Source: Microbacterium laevaniformans (GTDB taxonomy: Bacteria > Actinomycetota > Actinomycetes > Actinomycetales > Microbacteriaceae). Taken from it: a DNA stretch of 64,000 nt. Shown one piece after another: positions 46,039 through 53,213 of the stretch. The stretch spans positions 2,480,001 to 2,544,000 of the forward strand of contig NZ_JAFBCE010000001.1 of the NCBI RefSeq assembly GCF_016907555.1, written 5' to 3'. The notes under the pieces were generated by a model. It did no database searches. It was not told the origin of the DNA and saw nothing but the letters and a program-made list of their open reading frames with translations. Position numbers and translations under genes: made by a program. Position 1 is the first letter of the stretch. Every line of letters starts with the position of its first letter.

Positions 46039-47136
46039 ATGCCCGAAGGACACCTCCTCGAGTTCCGTGGGCTCACGAAGACATTCGGTGCGGTCCGCGC
46101 CGTCGACGACTTCACCGCCCGCGTCGAGCCCGGACGGGTCACCGGCTTCCTCGGCCCCAACGGCGCGGGCAAGACCACGTCGTTGCGCATCCTGCTCGCG
46201 CTCGTGCGCGCCACCTCCGGCAGCGCCACCATCGGCGGCCGGCGGTACTCGGAGCTGCGCCATCCGCTGCAGACCGTCGGCGCCGCACTCGAGGCCTCCA
46301 GCTTCCATCCCGGGCGCACCGCCGCCGGCCACCTCACCGTCGCCGTGCAGGCCGCCGGGCTCCCGCGCGGACGAGTGGACGAGGTCCTGGGCCTCGTGGG
46401 GCTCGCCGACGCCGCCGGTCGCAAGGTGGGCGGTTTCTCGCTCGGCATGCGACAGCGCCTCAGCCTGGCCTACACGCTGCTCGGAGACCCCGGCGTGCTG
46501 GTGCTCGACGAGCCCGCGAACGGTCTGGACCCCGAGGGGATCAAGTGGCTGCGCGGCTTCCTCGGCCAGCTGGCCAGCGAGGGACGAACGGTGCTGGTGT
46601 CCTCGCACATGCTCGCCGAGGTGCAGCAGACGGTGTCGGCGCTGCTGGTCATCTCCCGCGGCCGGCTCGTGTTCGAGGGCGATATCGGCGACCTGGTCGG
46701 CGCGGACGACGTGGCGACGGTCATCGATGCCCCCGACCGCACGGCGCTGGCGAATGCTCTGGATGCCGCGGGCATCGCGTACACGCCCCTGCGCTCGGGC
46801 TTCTCCGTGCGCGGCGCCGAGCCGGCCCATCTCGGTGCCATCGCTGCGGCGGCCGGAGTCGCCCTGTCGCACCTGCAGCGGCGCGGCCCGGTGCTGGAGG
46901 AGGTGTTCCTCGAATTGGTGAACGGCACGCGGGTGCAGGCGCCGACGCCGGCGGCTCCAGCGGCTCCGGCGGCATCGGCTCCGGACCCGCTCACGCCGCC
47001 GCTCACGGCCGCTGCCGTTCCGGCCGCGGCCGCACCGGAGGACGCAGAGCCGGGCGTCGAGGACGCCGAGTACATCCACGCGGTCGAGGACGACCCCAGC
47101 GACACGGTCGCCGCCGAGGAAGGAGACCCGCGATGA
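46039..47136 (+). CDS. ABC transporter ATP-binding protein with acidic C-terminal tail
   Basis: 365 aa from ATG 46039, which has GAGAGG 6 nt upstream; ATG 46033 is also in frame but too close. Walker A GPNGAGKTT, signature FSLGMRQRLSLAYTLLG and Walker B VLVLDEPANGLDPEG are intact (bacitracin/Nod-type exporter group). After the ATPase comes an Ala/Pro linker and an acidic tail (EDAEPGVEDAEYIHAVEDD) of about 65 residues, unusual for the family. Its stop overlaps the permease ATG. Confidence 0.9.
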   Translation: MPEGHLLEFRGLTKTFGAVRAVDDFTARVEPGRVTGFLGPNGAGKTTSLRILLALVRATSGSATIGGRRYSELRHPLQTVGAALEASSFHPGRTAAGHLTVAVQAAGLPRGRVDEVLGLVGLADAAGRKVGGFSLGMRQRLSLAYTLLGDPGVLVLDEPANGLDPEGIKWLRGFLGQLASEGRTVLVSSHMLAEVQQTVSALLVISRGRLVFEGDIGDLVGADDVATVIDAPDRTALANALDAAGIAYTPLRSGFSVRGAEPAHLGAIAAAAGVALSHLQRRGPVLEEVFLELVNGTRVQAPTPAAPAAPAASAPDPLTPPLTAAAVPAAAAPEDAEPGVEDAEYIHAVEDDPSDTVAAEEGDPR

Positions 47137-47957
47137 GCCTCGTCAACGCGTCCCGGTCGGAACTCACGAAGCAGTTCACCACGGCGATGTGGTGGGTTCT
47201 CGCCGTCGTGCTGCTCGCCTATGTCGGCGTGACCGCCGGCGGCCTGTCCGCCGTGTTCGGCGCGGTCGCAAGCGGCACGCTGCCCGGCGGCACGACGAGC
47301 GGTGCCCGGGTGTCGCCGGCGAGCCTTCCTCCGCTCATCTACAGCCTCGCCACCTCCGTCGGCTACGTCTTCCCCCTGCTCATCGGCACCCTCCTGGTGA
47401 CCAACGAGTTCCGGCACAAGACGCTGACGCCGACGTTCCTGGCCACGCCGCGACGCGGGATCGCCCTCGTCGGCAAGCTGGCCGCCGCAGTCGTCATGGG
47501 CGTGCTGTACGCCGCCGTCGCGCTCGTCGCGGCGGTCGGGATCGGAGCGGCGGCGCTCGCGGCGTTCGGCGTCGACACGCGGCTGGGCGAGACCGACACC
47601 TGGGCGATGATCGGGCGCATCGTGGCGAGTTTCGTTCTGTGGACGCTGATCGGCGTCGGCGTGGGCACCCTCGTGCGCAATCAAGTCGCCGCCGTCGTCG
47701 GCGTGCTGGCGTTCACGCAGTTCGTCGAGCCCATCGCGCGCACCGTGGCGACGCTGGTCGACGGCGTGTCGGGGGTGACCGCCTACCTGCCGGGCGCGGC
47801 CTCGGACGCCCTGGTCGGCACCAGCATCTACGCGACGATGGGCGCCGGCGGGGCTGTCCCTCTCGCGTGGTGGGGCGGAGGCATGGTCCTGCTCGGCTAT
47901 GCCGTGGTGTCCGTCGGCCTCGGGTATCTGACGAGCTGGCGGCGCGACGTCGCCTGA
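47133..47957 (+). CDS. ABC-2 type transporter permease
   Basis: 274 aa, six predicted membrane segments, opening MSLVNASRSELTKQFTTAMWW. NEFRHKTLTPTFLATPRR is the typical cytosolic coupling loop. ATG at 47133 overlaps the ATPase stop, so the two form one exporter. The substrate is unknown. It converges with a small gene 7 bp away. Confidence 0.9.
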   Translation: MSLVNASRSELTKQFTTAMWWVLAVVLLAYVGVTAGGLSAVFGAVASGTLPGGTTSGARVSPASLPPLIYSLATSVGYVFPLLIGTLLVTNEFRHKTLTPTFLATPRRGIALVGKLAAAVVMGVLYAAVALVAAVGIGAAALAAFGVDTRLGETDTWAMIGRIVASFVLWTLIGVGVGTLVRNQVAAVVGVLAFTQFVEPIARTVATLVDGVSGVTAYLPGAASDALVGTSIYATMGAGGAVPLAWWGGGMVLLGYAVVSVGLGYLTSWRRDVA

Positions 47958-47964
47958 CCCGCCG

Positions 47965-48354
47965 TCAGGAGTCGGCGAGTTCGACGACGTCCGACGCGTC
48001 GTCGCCGTCCAGACGCAATGCCTGGACGAGGGCGACGCCGTGACGAGTCGTCAGCACGAGGCGTTCGAACTCGGCATCCTCGGACAGATCGACGACCACC
48101 GCCCGGCGACGTCGGCGCACCAGCACGAAGTCGTTGCCGCTCGCGGAGCGCCAGGTTCCCATCGCGACGGCGCCCCGCACCTGCGTGCCGGGGCTGGGCA
48201 CTCCGCGCAGCCAGGTCCAGGCGTCGTCGGTCAGCTGCACCCGGAGGATGTGAGACCTGTCGACGCGCACGCTCTCCGATCGCCGCGACAGGGCGCGTTC
48301 GACGCCCGACAGCACGACCTCGAGCTGCGTCGAATCGAGCAGCAGGGTCACCAT
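47965..48354 (-). CDS. Hypothetical protein (PH-like fold possible)
   Basis: 129 aa, soluble, beta-rich and Arg-rich. Blocks RAVVVDLSEDAEFERLVLTTRH and ILRVQLTDDAWTWLRGV recall small actinobacterial proteins of unknown role. The start MVTLLLDSTQ is chosen at 48354 (CAGACT 6 nt upstream); the open frame extends further without support. It is divergent from the esterase gene. Confidence 0.65.
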   Translation of the reverse strand: MVTLLLDSTQLEVVLSGVERALSRRSESVRVDRSHILRVQLTDDAWTWLRGVPSPGTQVRGAVAMGTWRSASGNDFVLVRRRRRAVVVDLSEDAEFERLVLTTRHGVALVQALRLDGDDASDVVELADS

Positions 48355-48479
48355 GACTTCAGTCTGCCAGCGCGACCATGTGCGGATGCTCACAGCCCCG
48401 CAACGATCCGGTCTCGGCGCGGGCGATATCGTGGAACGTCGGCCGCGATGCGCCGGCGTCACCCGACACGGAATCCCCG

Positions 48480-49457
48480 ATGCCTCGATTCGATCTCGAT
48501 CTCCCCGCCCTCGAAGCGTTCCGTCCCGCGGTGCGCGAGCCGGCCGACTTCGACGAGTTCTGGGCGCGGACGATCGCGCAGTCGCGCGCCGTCGGCGGCG
48601 AGATCATCGTCGAGCCGGTGGAGACCGTGCTGAGCACCATCGACGTGTTCGACGTGACGTTCCCGGGGTTCGCCGGCGAACCCGTGAAGGCGTGGCTGCA
48701 CACGCCCCGACGCTCCGACGACGCCGCGGCACTGCCGACGGTCATCGAGTTCAACGGGTACGGCGGAGGTCGCGGGCTTCCGACCGAGCGGCTCGGCTGG
48801 GCCTCGGCCGGCTACACGCATCTGTTCATGGACACGCGTGGACAGGGATCCACCTGGGGCGCTCCGGGCGCGACACCGGATCCGCACGGCACGGGACCCT
48901 CGACCAACGGTTACATGACCCGCGGCATCGAATCACCCGAGGACTACTACTACCGCCGCGTGTTCACCGACGCCGTGCGCCTCATCGACGCCGCCCGCAC
49001 CCTTCCCCGGGTGGATGCCGCGCGCATCGCCGTCACCGGTGGCAGCCAGGGGGGCGGCATCACGCTGGCCGCGGCCGCGCTGAGCGAGGGCCTCGTCGCG
49101 GTCATGCCCGACGTGCCGTTCCTCTGCCATTTCGAGCGCGCGATCGGGATGACAGACCGCGAGCCGTACCACGAGGTGGTGCGCTACCTGTCGGTGCACC
49201 GGGGCGCCACGCAGCGGGTGCTCGACACGCTCTCCTATTTCGACGGCGTCAACTTCGCTCGCCGCCTGAGTGCGCCCGCGCTGTTCTCCGTCGGCCTGCT
49301 CGACCCGGTGTGCCCGCCCTCGACCGTCTTCGCCGCCTACAACCACGTCGACCGCGGCGACAAGCAGATCCGCGTCTACGACTTCAACGAGCACGAAGGC
49401 GGTCAGGCCTTCCAATGGGAGGAGCAGGCGCGCTTCCTCGCGCAGATCCTCGGCTGA
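48480..49457 (+). CDS. Acetylxylan esterase / cephalosporin-C deacetylase (CE7)
   Basis: 325 aa alpha/beta hydrolase. The CE7 signature is complete: RGQGSTWG, the nucleophile Ser in TGGSQGGG, the Asp in VGLLDPVCPPS and the His in NEHEGGQAF. It removes acetyl groups from xylo-oligosaccharides or other acetylated sugars; no signal peptide, so it acts inside. ATG at 48480. It stands alone, convergent with hemD across a perfect palindrome. Confidence 0.94.
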   Translation: MPRFDLDLPALEAFRPAVREPADFDEFWARTIAQSRAVGGEIIVEPVETVLSTIDVFDVTFPGFAGEPVKAWLHTPRRSDDAAALPTVIEFNGYGGGRGLPTERLGWASAGYTHLFMDTRGQGSTWGAPGATPDPHGTGPSTNGYMTRGIESPEDYYYRRVFTDAVRLIDAARTLPRVDAARIAVTGGSQGGGITLAAAALSEGLVAVMPDVPFLCHFERAIGMTDREPYHEVVRYLSVHRGATQRVLDTLSYFDGVNFARRLSAPALFSVGLLDPVCPPSTVFAAYNHVDRGDKQIRVYDFNEHEGGQAFQWEEQARFLAQILG

Positions 49458-49473
49458 GGTCCGCGCGCGGACC
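49458..49473. terminator. Palindrome between convergent esterase and hemD
   Basis: GGTCCGCGCGCGGACC is a perfect 16-bp palindrome immediately after the esterase stop and 6 bp from the hemD stop. It can act as a short terminator hairpin in either direction. Confidence 0.5.
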
Positions 49474-49478
49474 GCGCG

Positions 49479-50273
49479 TCAGAGGTGGAACTCGTCCTTG
49501 GCGTGCGGCAAGGGGAAGTTCGACACCGCGGTGATGAGCCCCTCGACGGTCTGCTCCCGCGCCACCGCGCTCACGCCGAGACCCACCTTGCGGGCGTCCT
49601 TCGCGGTGCGCGGTCCGATGGCGGCGATCACGGTGGCGTCGGGGATCTCCGGGAACTGCAGCCGTACCTGTTCGGCGACCGAGCCGCTGGTGACGAGGAT
49701 CGCGTTGATACGGCCACTCGCGACGTCGTGGGCGATCCGCTCGGTGACCGGCACACCCACCGTGCGGTAGGCGACGACGCTGCGCACGCCGTGCCCCGCC
49801 TCGGTGAGGCGGCGCGTGAGTACCGGCTTGGCGATCTCGCTGCGCAGCGTAAGGATGCGCCGCGGCGCGGGCTCGAGCTCGATCAGCTGCGAGGCCATCC
49901 CGGCCGCCGAGTTGTCCTCGTCGGGGACGAGGTCGACGCGATAGCCAACCGCGGCGAGCGCCGCGGCCGTCGTCTCGCCCACCGCGGCGACGCGAGTGGA
50001 GGCGGGGATGACGGCGCGGTAGGCGTAGAGGACGTCGACCGTGGTGGCGCTGGTGAGGGTCACCCAGTCGAAAGCCCCGGCGGCGAGATCGGCGAGCGCC
50101 TGCTCGAGCGTTGCCTGATCGGTCGAGGGCGCGAAGTTGATGAGGGGAGCGATGACCGGCACAGCACCCTGCGCCCGCAGCGTCGCCGCCACGGAGTCGC
50201 CCCAGGGCCCCCCGCGCGGAACGAGCACACGCCACCCCTTGAGGGGCTGGGCGGCGTGCGGATCAGGAATCAT
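49479..50273 (-). CDS. hemD: Uroporphyrinogen-III synthase
   Basis: 264 aa. The two-lobed HemD pattern is visible: GWRVLVPRGGPWGDSVAATL at the start, ADLAAGAFDWVTLTSATTVDVL, AAVGETTAAALAAVGYRVDLVP, then SGRINAILVTSGSVAEQV and VIAAIGPRTAKDARKVGL. It closes hydroxymethylbilane to uroporphyrinogen III for heme and sirohaem. Sequence conservation in the family is low, but these blocks are clear. The protoporphyrinogen oxidase-like gene lies 1.4 kb upstream, in the same orientation. Confidence 0.88.
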   Translation of the reverse strand: MIPDPHAAQPLKGWRVLVPRGGPWGDSVAATLRAQGAVPVIAPLINFAPSTDQATLEQALADLAAGAFDWVTLTSATTVDVLYAYRAVIPASTRVAAVGETTAAALAAVGYRVDLVPDEDNSAAGMASQLIELEPAPRRILTLRSEIAKPVLTRRLTEAGHGVRSVVAYRTVGVPVTERIAHDVASGRINAILVTSGSVAEQVRLQFPEIPDATVIAAIGPRTAKDARKVGLGVSAVAREQTVEGLITAVSNFPLPHAKDEFHL

Positions 50274-50318
50274 GCTCGACTTTCGTGAAGCTCAGTCGGG
50301 ACGCACGGTTTCGCGCAT

Positions 50319-50381
50319 CCGGCAACGGCGCTCGTGCACGCACGAACGCGATGGCTGCGCGGCTCGGGTCATCGTTGCCGG
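50319..50381 (-). other. Long-range inverted repeat upstream of hemD
   Basis: CCGGCAACG (50319-50327) pairs with CGTTGCCGG (50373-50381), with a smaller TCGTGC/GCACGA stem inside. The region 50274-50506 has no convincing gene. A minus-strand promoter TTCGAG-17-TATGCT near 50410-50445 would put this structure in a hemD leader, but a leaderless start (GAAAGT 5 nt before the ATG) is also possible. Confidence 0.4.
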
Positions 50382-50506
50382 CAGCTTGCGCACCATTGCC
50401 GCTGCCTGAGACACGAGCATACCCCGGGCGACGCATAGCTCGAACACGGGGTTGACAGCGCCCGCGGCGCGGGTCAGAACGCGCGCGGGCGCGCCCCACG
50501 GGGTAC

Positions 50507-50779
50507 TCAGCGCGTGTAGGCGCGGACGATTCCCCAGACGGTCAGTCCCACGACGGCAGCCGCACCGAGCACGGCGAGCGAGGCCTGCGTGGGATGGCGC
50601 CGCGCGAAGCGACGCGCGTCGGCGACCCCGCGATCGGTGGCCTGCGCGACCCGCTTGGGCACGTTCGCCTTGACCTCGATCGCCGCCAGAGCGGCCTTCA
50701 GCTCCGCACGCGCGCTCTCCACCGGATCGGTGATGCCGAGGGCGACGGCGGTGCGCGGAATCAGCTGGTCAGAACTCAT
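50507..50779 (-). CDS. DUF3618-type small membrane protein
   Basis: 90 aa. An amphipathic N-terminal half (DPVESARAELKAALAAIEVK) resembles DUF3618, followed by a single C-terminal membrane segment (ASLAVLGAAAVVGLTVWGIV). Its start lies 11 bp inside the holin-X-like gene, so it is translationally coupled. Function unknown; such genes travel with the two upstream ones in actinobacteria. Confidence 0.8.
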   Translation of the reverse strand: MSSDQLIPRTAVALGITDPVESARAELKAALAAIEVKANVPKRVAQATDRGVADARRFARRHPTQASLAVLGAAAVVGLTVWGIVRAYTR

Positions 50780-51179
50780 CGGCCACGTCCTTCACGATGC
50801 GCGCGTCGACCTTCACGGCGTCGACGGGGTTGGTCGAACGACTCAGATGCTTGAAACGCAGGAGCCCCAGCCACGCGAACACGGCGGCTCCGACGAGCGC
50901 GATGACGACGACGATGAGGCTGGCAAGCCAGGCCGGCATCCACGACGACAGGCCGATGATGGCGAAAGCGGCCAGCGCCGGCAGCGACCAGAAGAGGAAG
51001 AACAGAGCGACGATGAACCAGACGCCGCCCATGCCGGCATCCTTGCCCGCCTTCTTGGCCCACGTCTTGGCCGAGTCGATCTCGGCGACCACCAGGTTGC
51101 GGACGAGCTCCGGCACCTCGCCGACGAGAGTCAGCAGGCTGTCATCGGCGCGGTCGCGGAATCCCCGAGGCGTCGCCAT
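50769..51179 (-). CDS. Actinobacterial holin-X-like protein (phage holin superfamily III)
   Basis: 136 aa. A soluble helical N-terminus with LVGEVPELVRNLVVAEIDSA is followed by two membrane segments (GVWFIVALFFLFWSLPALAAF; ASLIVVVIALVGAAVFAWLG). Despite the family name these chromosomal proteins are not phage holins in context: no phage genes are near. Middle gene of a three-gene operon of small envelope proteins. Confidence 0.85.
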   Translation of the reverse strand: MATPRGFRDRADDSLLTLVGEVPELVRNLVVAEIDSAKTWAKKAGKDAGMGGVWFIVALFFLFWSLPALAAFAIIGLSSWMPAWLASLIVVVIALVGAAVFAWLGLLRFKHLSRSTNPVDAVKVDARIVKDVADEF

Positions 51180-51180
51180 G

Positions 51181-51576
51181 TCAGTCGTCCGCTGCCTTCT
51201 TGGCCGCGGTCTTCGCGTCCGCGACGGCCTTGTCGGCGGCCTTCTTCACTTCTGCGGCCGTCTTCTCCGCTCCGCGGGTGACCTCGTCGGCCGAGGCCCG
51301 GCCCGCGCGGATCGCGGAGTCGAGCTTCTGCCCCGGCGTGCCGTTGCGGCTCGCCGCACGGGTGACCTTGACCGCTCCATCCCACAGGGCGCTCGGCAGG
51401 GCGAGGGCGGCGCTCTTGCCGAGGTCCTTGACGGCGGCGACCTGCTTCTGCACCGGGGCGGTGTTCCAGATCTTGAGGTACCCCGCCTTGATCTGCTCGT
51501 AGCGCTCGCGGCCGGCGCGCGACCCGAGCACGTAGCCCGCGGCGAGTCCCACGACGATTCCGATCTTGCCCTTCAT
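51181..51576 (-). CDS. YtxH-like membrane-associated helical protein
   Basis: 131 aa. One N-terminal membrane segment (IGIVVGLAAGYVLGSRAGRE), then a long Ala/Lys-rich helix (EKTAAEVKKAADKAVADAKT) that may form a coiled coil outside or along the membrane. GAGGAG precedes the ATG and TACTCT upstream may be its -10 box. It leads the operon with the holin-X-like and DUF3618 genes. A role in envelope stress is only a guess. Confidence 0.78.
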   Translation of the reverse strand: MKGKIGIVVGLAAGYVLGSRAGRERYEQIKAGYLKIWNTAPVQKQVAAVKDLGKSAALALPSALWDGAVKVTRAASRNGTPGQKLDSAIRAGRASADEVTRGAEKTAAEVKKAADKAVADAKTAAKKAADD

Positions 51577-51685
51577 GGCGTCTCCTCACGTCCGTGCTGG
51601 GAGTGCTTCGTGACTCCAGAGTAGTCGCAATATTCCGATTCCGGCATCCTCCGGCCCCGGGGCTGTCCCTGACGGGAGGTGTGTG

Positions 51686-53143
51686 CTAGGAGCGCGTCCA
51701 CAGCACGTCGTGGCGGACGCGTTCCACCTCGGCGAGAGTGTCGGCGACGATGGCGGATACGCCCCCGCCGGCGAGGTCCTCGCCGACCGCGATGAGACCG
51801 TGCCGACGACCGATCGCCGCACGGGTCGCCGCGGTGCGCTGGGCGTGACCGAGGACGGACGCCGGCGGTGCGAGCGTCGCACGCCGTTGCGCAGCCGCGC
51901 GAACGCCTCCGATTCCGGGCCACAACTGCGCAGCGTCGGCGGCGGCGCGTGCGATGAGGTCGGTGGCATCGTCCGCCGGTGCCGCATCGAAGGTCAGCCG
52001 AAGCACCCGCCGACCGGGCCCGGCGTGGGCACGCACACCCGCCCACGCGGAGCCGACGTCGATGACGGATGCCGCCGCCATCGCTCCCGGCACGGGATAG
52101 ATCGTCGCGGGACCGTCGGAGGCGGCGGTCCCGGCATCCATCACGAGGGTCACGACGTCGCGCACGGGCAGGGGCGCAGCCTCGAGGACGATGCCGTGCT
52201 CACGCAGGAGGGCGGCGGAGGTCGCCGCCCCGGCGGCCAGCACGACGATATCCGCGGGCAGCGGCTCCGCGGACTCTTGCGCGGAGGAAAGCTCGGCCTC
52301 GTCCCGCGGGTCCGCGGGGTCGAGATGGACCAGCCAGCCGTCCGGCGTTCGCGTCAGGCCCCGTGCGCGGTGGTTCACCCGCAGGTCGGCGTCGAGCAGC
52401 AGCAGTCGCTCGGTGAGCGCCGTGACCAGCTGTGTCAGCCCGCCTCGCAACCGCGCCCGGCGCGGACCTGTCGTCGCGGCGTCGTCGGGCAGCAGTTGGC
52501 CGACCGCGCCGGCGAGCGAGCCCGCGCGGGTCAGCGCGGCGCTGAGGCCGGGAACGGCGAGGTCCACATCGATCTGGTCGGGATCGACACCCCAGGTGCC
52601 GAGAGTGAGGGGGGCGACGAGGCGATCACGCAGGCGCGCGCCCATGCGTGAGCGCACGAGCGCACCCAGGCTGCGCTCACGACCGATGGTCAACGGAGGC
52701 CGCAACCGATCGAGGTAGGCCCGCCACACCCCCCGACCGCCCACGAGGGCGCGCACCGGTTCGGCCCACACGTTGGCCGGGATGCCGGCCCGATTCGGTG
52801 GCAGCGTGACCACGCGTGGGCCACCGGGGGTGGCGAGCGCCACTGCGACCGAGCCCTCGCGCGCCGGCTCCACCTCGGCGCGCAGTCCCAGCTCGTCGAG
52901 GAGGCCGGCGAGCGCGGGCGCCGAGAGCGAGAACGCTTCGGGGGCCAGATCGACGGTGACGCCGTCCAGCTCGTCCGTCTCGATCCGGCCGCCGAGCCGG
53001 GGCTGCTGTTCGATGAGCGTGACGGGCATGCCGATGCGAGCGCACTCCCACGCGGCGACCAGACCTGCGATCCCCCCACCGATCACCACGACCCGGGTGG
53101 TGCGGGCACGGTCGGCGAGGTCGGCGGCAGGCTTGTCGGACAC
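51686..53143 (-). CDS. hemY: Protoporphyrinogen/coproporphyrinogen III oxidase (HemY/HemG type)
   Basis: 485 aa flavoprotein. The dinucleotide motif VVVIGGGIAGLVAAWECA is near residue 20, followed by LGGRIETDELDGV and a C-terminal FAD block GLIAVGEDLAGGGVSAIVADTL. It oxidises the porphyrinogen ring in heme synthesis; in actinobacteria the substrate is usually coproporphyrinogen III. The GTG start at 53143 has AAGGAT 6 nt upstream. It is divergent from the AfsR-like regulator. Confidence 0.88.
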   Translation of the reverse strand: MSDKPAADLADRARTTRVVVIGGGIAGLVAAWECARIGMPVTLIEQQPRLGGRIETDELDGVTVDLAPEAFSLSAPALAGLLDELGLRAEVEPAREGSVAVALATPGGPRVVTLPPNRAGIPANVWAEPVRALVGGRGVWRAYLDRLRPPLTIGRERSLGALVRSRMGARLRDRLVAPLTLGTWGVDPDQIDVDLAVPGLSAALTRAGSLAGAVGQLLPDDAATTGPRRARLRGGLTQLVTALTERLLLLDADLRVNHRARGLTRTPDGWLVHLDPADPRDEAELSSAQESAEPLPADIVVLAAGAATSAALLREHGIVLEAAPLPVRDVVTLVMDAGTAASDGPATIYPVPGAMAAASVIDVGSAWAGVRAHAGPGRRVLRLTFDAAPADDATDLIARAAADAAQLWPGIGGVRAAAQRRATLAPPASVLGHAQRTAATRAAIGRRHGLIAVGEDLAGGGVSAIVADTLAEVERVRHDVLWTRS

Positions 53144-53201
53144 GCCCCCATCCTTTCACCGCGTCGTGGAGAGGGCCGGAAGGGAGGTGGCGCCTCGCAC
53201 C

Positions 53202-53207
53202 TAGAGT
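53202..53207 (+). promoter_or_regulatory. -10 box TAGAGT of a leaderless promoter (AfsR-like regulator)
   Basis: TAGAGT ends 6 nt before the GTG at 53214. Confidence 0.5.
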
Positions 53208-53213
53208 GGAGCC

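Noticed and set aside
50452..50480. TTGACA followed by 17 bp and CAGAAC on the plus strand
   Set aside because: No plus-strand gene follows and the -10 box is poor; likely a chance -35 match.
50263..50499. 78-codon minus-strand open frame upstream of hemD
   Set aside because: Basic, low-complexity protein overlapping the hemD start and the inverted repeat; no ribosome binding site or family.
50769..51179. Holin-X-like gene as evidence of a prophage
   Set aside because: The neighbours are DUF3618 and YtxH-like genes and heme genes; no phage structural, lysis or integrase gene is seen.
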